This document shows, piece by piece, positions 36,986 through 40,133 of a stretch of DNA of 40,133 nt; the stretch's first letter is position 1, and the number at the start of each line of letters is the position of its first letter. The position numbers and the translations under genes were made by a program. The notes beneath the pieces are model-generated. The model was not told the origin of the DNA. It did not search any database and was given only the letters and a program-made list of their open reading frames with translations. Origin of the DNA: Lysobacteraceae bacterium (lineage in GTDB: Bacteria > Pseudomonadota > Gammaproteobacteria > Xanthomonadales > Rhodanobacteraceae); the NCBI GenBank assembly GCA_028866435.1, contig JAGWIC010000019.1:1-40133 (forward strand), given 5' to 3'.

Positions 36986-37570
36986 ATGGCTGGACTGCGA
37001 CTCATCGTCGGGCTGGGGAATCCCGGTGCCGAATATCTGCGAACCCGGCACAACGCCGGGTTTTGGCTTGTTGACGCGCTTGCCGCCCGGCAGGGCGTGC
37101 GCTTCGGTTTCGAAGGCAAGCTGCATGGCGAGGTCGGCAGGGTGCGGATCGGCGATGAGCCGGTCTGGCTGCTGAAGCCCGCCACCTTCATGAACAAGAG
37201 CGGCATCGCCGTCGTTTCGGCGCTGCGCTACTACAAGATCGAGCCGGAGCAGTGCCTGGTCGCCCATGACGATCTGGACCTGCCCGCCGGCACCGCGCGC
37301 ATGAAGTTCGATGGCGGGCACGGCGGCCAGAATGGCCTGCGCGATATCATGGCCCAGTTCGGCCACGGCAAGTTCCATCGGCTGCGCGTGGGTATCGGTC
37401 ACCCGGGTCATCGCGATCAGGTGACGCCCTGGGTGCTGGGGCGGCCGTCGGCGCAGGACGAGGACGCGATCCTTGACGGCATTGGCCGCGCGCTCGAGGT
37501 GCTGCCGCTGGCGGTCGAGGGGCGATTCGAGGATGCCATGAAGCGCCTGCACACAAACCCGGGCCCGTAA
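36986..37570 (+). CDS. pth: Peptidyl-tRNA hydrolase
   Basis: Releases peptides from tRNAs that drop off ribosomes. The 194 residues show LIVGLGNPGAEYLRTRHNAG with catalytic His22, LLKPATFMNKSG, and the conserved CLVAHDDLDLPAGTARMKF and GGHGGQNGLRDIM. AGGG lies 6 nt before the ATG. The order rplY-pth-ychF is widely conserved in proteobacteria. Confidence 0.96.
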   Translation: MAGLRLIVGLGNPGAEYLRTRHNAGFWLVDALAARQGVRFGFEGKLHGEVGRVRIGDEPVWLLKPATFMNKSGIAVVSALRYYKIEPEQCLVAHDDLDLPAGTARMKFDGGHGGQNGLRDIMAQFGHGKFHRLRVGIGHPGHRDQVTPWVLGRPSAQDEDAILDGIGRALEVLPLAVEGRFEDAMKRLHTNPGP

Positions 37571-37654
37571 TGCCAGGCGGCGGGGCTCGGCCGCATCCCG
37601 GCTTCGCCCCACCACAGCGGCTCCCGCACAACAAACAGACATCCGGATCAGAAC

Positions 37655-38743
37655 ATGGGCATCAAATGCGGCATCGTCGGCCTGCCTAACGTCGGCAAAT
37701 CCACTCTTTTCAATGCGTTGACCAAGGCGGGCATCGCCGCGGCGAATTTTCCGTTCTGCACGATCGAGCCCAATGTGGGCGTGGTGCCGGTGCCCGATCT
37801 GCGGATGAACGCCTTGTCGGCGATCGTCAAGCCGCAGCGGGTGGTGCCTACCGCGGTGGAGTTCGTGGACATTGCCGGGCTGGTGGCCGGTGCATCCAAG
37901 GGCGAGGGCCTGGGCAACAAGTTCCTGGCGCATATCCGCGAGGTGGATGCGATTGCCCACGTCGTGCGCTGCTTCGACGGCGACGTGATCCATGTCGCCG
38001 GCAAGATCGATCCCATCGCGGATATCGAAACCATCGATACCGAGCTGGCGCTGGCGGACCTGGAGTCGGTGGACAAGGCGCTGAACCGCGCCGAGCGCGC
38101 CGCCAAGGCCAACGACAAGGATGCGATGGCGCGCAAGCCGGTGCTGCAGAAGCTTTCCGCGGGGCTGAACGAGGGGCGCTCCGCGCGCAGCCTGGGCCTG
38201 GACGCGGAAGAGCAGGCGCTGGTGCGCGACCTGTTCCTGCTGACCCTCAAGCCCTTGATGTACATCGCCAACGTGGCCGATGACGGGTTCGAGAACAATC
38301 CGCTGCTCGATGCGGTGCGCGCGCGTGCGGTGACCGAAGGCGCCGAGGTGGTGCCGGTGTGCGCGGCGATCGAGGAGGAGATGGCGCAGCTGGAGGACGC
38401 CGACCGCGATGAGTTCCTGAAGGACATGGGCCTGGACGAGCCGGGCCTGAACCGGGTGATTCGCGCCGCCTACCGGCTGCTCGACCTGCAGACCTATTTC
38501 ACGGCGGGTGTGAAGGAGGTGCGGGCCTGGACGATCAGGCGCGGATTCACCGCGCCCCAGGCTGCCGGCGTGATCCACACCGATTTCGAACGCGGTTTCA
38601 TTCGCGCCGAGACGATCAGCTACGACGATTTCATCCAGTACAAGGGCGAGGCCGGTGCCGGCGCGGCCGGCCGCCTGCGCAAGGAAGGCAAGGAGTACAT
38701 CGTCAAGGACGGCGACGTCCTGCATTTCCTTTTCAACGTCTGA
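37655..38743 (+). CDS. ychF: Ribosome-associated GTPase/ATPase YchF (Obg family, OLA1)
   Basis: A 362-residue P-loop protein that binds ribosomes and prefers ATP. Walker A is [18 protein letters not shown]3 is [20 protein letters not shown]. The place of the usual NKxD is YIANVAD, as in the YchF/OLA1 group. A helical middle part and a C-terminal TGS domain ([20 protein letters not shown]) complete it. It follows pth by 84 nt. Full length and unremarkable. Confidence 0.96.
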   Translation: MGIKCGIVGLPNVGKSTLFNALTKAGIAAANFPFCTIEPNVGVVPVPDLRMNALSAIVKPQRVVPTAVEFVDIAGLVAGASKGEGLGNKFLAHIREVDAIAHVVRCFDGDVIHVAGKIDPIADIETIDTELALADLESVDKALNRAERAAKANDKDAMARKPVLQKLSAGLNEGRSARSLGLDAEEQALVRDLFLLTLKPLMYIANVADDGFENNPLLDAVRARAVTEGAEVVPVCAAIEEEMAQLEDADRDEFLKDMGLDEPGLNRVIRAAYRLLDLQTYFTAGVKEVRAWTIRRGFTAPQAAGVIHTDFERGFIRAETISYDDFIQYKGEAGAGAAGRLRKEGKEYIVKDGDVLHFLFNV

Positions 38744-38757
38744 TCGCGGAGAACGAC

Positions 38758-39246
38758 ATGTCGGGACAGCAGCACGAGGTGATCTTCCGTTTTCTGGCCC
38801 AGCCCACCGACGTGAACTTCGGCGGCAAGGTGCACGGCGGCATGGCGATGAAATGGATCGACCAGGCCGGCTACGCCTGTGCCGTGGCGTGGAGCGGGGC
38901 GTACTGCGTCACCGTGTCGGTCAGCGGCATCCAGTTCGTGGCGCCGATCCTGATCGGCGACCTGGTCACGGTCCGGGCGCGCCTGATCCATACCGGCACG
39001 TCGAGCATGCACATGTCGGTCGATGTGCTGGCGCGCGACCTGCGCAAGGGCGAGCAGCGGCTTGCCACCAGCTGCGTCATGGTTTTCGTGGCGCTGGACG
39101 GTGCCGACGGCCGCCCTACGCCGGTGCCACACTGGGAGCCGCGTGACGACGGCGAGCGCCAGCTGCAGGAGCAGGCGCGCCAGTTGCTGGAGCTGTCCAA
39201 GGGAATGGAGAAGCTGGTGGACGTGCGGGCCGCCGTTCCGGACTGA
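38758..39246 (+). CDS. Acyl-CoA thioesterase (YciA-like hotdog fold)
   Basis: A 162-residue hotdog protein. VIFRFLAQPTDVNFGGKVHG and GMAMKWIDQAGYACAVAW form the helix with the likely catalytic Asp (in WIDQAG), and VTVSVSGIQFVAPILIGDLV the following strands. The C-terminal helix is charged. Such enzymes hydrolyse acyl-CoAs; chain length is unknown. GGAGA precedes the ATG, 14 nt after ychF, so it is probably cotranscribed. Confidence 0.9.
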   Translation: MSGQQHEVIFRFLAQPTDVNFGGKVHGGMAMKWIDQAGYACAVAWSGAYCVTVSVSGIQFVAPILIGDLVTVRARLIHTGTSSMHMSVDVLARDLRKGEQRLATSCVMVFVALDGADGRPTPVPHWEPRDDGERQLQEQARQLLELSKGMEKLVDVRAAVPD

Positions 39247-39296
39247 TTTCCGGCCGGATATTTTGCCTTCCCATGCGGATATCGGCCCGTCGGGTG

Positions 39297-39325
39297 TTGA
39301 CAGTTCGAGGTCCGATCCACACAAT
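39297..39325 (+). promoter_or_regulatory. Strong sigma-70 promoter of the tRNA-tuf operon
   Basis: TTGACA (39297-39302), exact 17-nt spacer, CACAAT (39320-39325), then GC-rich GCGTT before the predicted start near 39332, as in stringently controlled stable-RNA promoters. The tRNA-Tyr-like element starts about 8 nt after that start. Confidence 0.75.
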
Positions 39326-39339
39326 ACGCGTTCTTTGTT

Positions 39340-39424
39340 GGAGGCGCTCCGAGCCACCAACGGAAGCCGATGGCAAATCGGCCGGTCTACGCCTTCGGCG
39401 GTTCGACAAATCCGCCTGCAACGG
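39340..39424 (+). pseudogene. tRNA-Tyr-like element, degenerate or derived tRNA
   Basis: Aligns with the tRNA-Tyr at 39536: in the 50-nt core 39357-39406, 39 positions are identical without gaps. Paired arms are kept despite changes: D-stem TCC/GGA, anticodon stem GCCGA/TCGGC (A-U to C-G), variable arm GGT/GCC, T-stem GGCGG/CCGCC (compensated). The anticodon loop reads TGGCAAA (position 33 is G, triplet GCA). The T loop has 3 extra bases and the acceptor stem is not restored (GGAGGCG versus TGCAACG). It is probably a decayed second tRNA-Tyr, but the kept stems leave open a functional RNA. Confidence 0.7.
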
Positions 39425-39535
39425 ATTTGAACAACCCTCGGGGTTGGCCCCGAAAAGGCCAGGGGCAGGATGCCCGGAGTCATCCACCTCCCGGACGCAG
39501 GCAGCACGCAACACGCAGGTTTTCAAAAAGATTCT

Positions 39536-39621
39536 GGAGGGATACCCAAGCGGCCAACGGGGGCAGACTGTAAATCTGCTGGCTTACGCCTTCGGTGGTT
39601 CGAATCCACCTCCCTCCACCA
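39536..39621 (+). tRNA. tRNA-Tyr (anticodon GTA)
   Basis: Acceptor GGAGGGA pairs with TCCCTCC; D-arm CCC/GGG; anticodon arm GCAGA-CTGTAAA-TCTGC with GTA; long class II variable arm; T-arm GGTGG-TTCGAAT-CCACC; encoded ACCA end (39618-39621). First functional tRNA of the tRNA-tuf operon. Confidence 0.96.
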
Positions 39622-39736
39622 GAGCAGGTTGACATCGGATGGGCGGCCTCCATCCATGGCAAGGTTTCACCGGGATCGCAGGATGGGTCCCGGGCGCGAC
39701 GCGAAAGCGGCGCGATCGGCAAGGGTTCCGCGCAGG

Positions 39737-39810
39737 GCGGGAGTAGTTCAATGGTAGAACATCAGTTTTCCAAACTGATTACGCGGGTTCGATTCCCGCC
39801 TTCCGCTCCA
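39737..39810 (+). tRNA. tRNA-Gly (anticodon TCC)
   Basis: Acceptor GCGGGAG pairs with CTTCCGC (one G-T); anticodon arm TCAGT-TTTCCAA-ACTGA with TCC; T-arm ending CCCGC; encoded TCCA end. The 115-nt spacer from tRNA-Tyr recalls the tyrU-glyT arrangement in E. coli. Confidence 0.95.
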
Positions 39811-39833
39811 TTGGCTCCCGCGTTGCGTTCCGT

Positions 39834-39909
<76 letters not shown>

Positions 39910-39985
39910 TTTCATTGGCCGTGATGGCCGGCCCCGAAACGGGCAGTTTTCTTCAATTGATTGACTCCATCGGGGTTTAGCGCGC

Positions 39986-40133
39986 ATGGCAAAGGGTAAA
40001 TTCGAACGCACCAAGCCGCACGTCAACGTCGGCACGATTGGTCACGTGGATCACGGCAAGACGACGCTGACGGCGGCACTGACGAAGGTCGGTGCGGAAC
40101 GTTTTGGCGGCGAGTTCAAGGCATACGACGCGA
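39986..40133 (+). CDS. tuf: Elongation factor Tu (3' truncated by window edge)
   Basis: The first 49 codons of EF-Tu: [20 protein letters not shown] followed by the P-loop [16 protein letters not shown]-Tu brings aminoacyl-tRNA to the ribosome. The gene continues beyond the window. Upstream (39931-39950) a short GCCC/GGGC hairpin followed by AGTTTTCTT could be an attenuator, but its stem is weak. Confidence 0.97.
   Translation, partial: MAKGKFERTKPHVNVGTIGHVDHGKTTLTAALTKVGAERFGGEFKAYDA

Noticed and set aside
36230..38725. An 831-codon - strand open frame opposite rplY, pth and ychF
   Set aside because: Same antisense effect; the three sense genes have complete conserved motifs.
39629..39651. 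Second TTGACA in the tRNA-Tyr to tRNA-Gly spacer
   Set aside because: At 17-nt spacing the -10 position reads ATCCAT, which is poor; tRNA-Gly is more likely cotranscribed from the upstream promoter.

Overview
The window is a GC-rich chromosomal segment from a gammaproteobacterium. Gene content and order (split PntAA/PntAB transhydrogenase, hemA-prfA divergent from a TPR lipoprotein-lolB-ispE-tRNA-Gln-prs-rplY-pth-ychF run, and tRNA-Tyr/Gly/Thr-tuf) point to the order Xanthomonadales (Lysobacterales), most likely Rhodanobacteraceae (Rhodanobacter/Dyella-like). This placement is an inference from gene families and synteny; no database was searched.

Layout. (1) 1-8097: a chemotaxis cluster on the + strand: 3' end of cheA, then cheW, a transmembrane receptor, cheR, cheD, cheB, a receptor-like membrane protein and a STAS-domain protein. 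A strong hairpin and a sigma-28 (FliA)-type promoter separate cheA from cheW. (2) 8428-9375: two tandem paralogous genes for small secreted proteins on the - strand, each preceded by its own FliA-type promoter. (3) 9393-13594: a - strand group: cytidine deaminase, then a tightly packed set of class V aminotransferase, nitroreductase, 5'-3' exonuclease and NUDIX hydrolase. (4) 13733-18466: NAD(P) transhydrogenase genes pntAA and pntAB-pntB, interrupted by a - strand ECF sigma factor / anti-sigma-like / DUF3106 operon. (5) 18492-22415: a small membrane protein, sufT with an FNR-like box upstream, and a secreted thermolysin-family (M4) protease preceded by a Clp/CRP-like box. (6) 22450-25780: a short asparaginase-like protein, a REP/heptamer repeat element, an AidB-like acyl-CoA dehydrogenase, a DUF2069 protein and WrbA. 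(7) 25883-31151: a YihY-family membrane protein, a TlpA thioredoxin and acylphosphatase (overlapping + genes), facing PPK2, prfA and hemA on the - strand. (8) 31262-40133: outer-membrane biogenesis, isoprenoid, nucleotide and translation housekeeping genes, four tRNAs and the start of tuf.

The most notable observations are: three FliA-type promoters (one for cheW onward, two for the paired secreted proteins), which extend the motility regulon to an unassigned exported protein pair; a tRNA-Tyr-like element between a strong promoter and the real tRNA-Tyr, with compensatory changes in its stems; a continuous reading frame joining a GNAT acetyltransferase to IspE; a shared C-terminal GE[VI]ELF hexapeptide on CheD and the neighbouring receptor-like protein; and FNR-like and Clp-like sites at plausible promoter positions upstream of sufT and the M4 protease. 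I saw no CRISPR array, prophage, insertion sequence or classical defence island.
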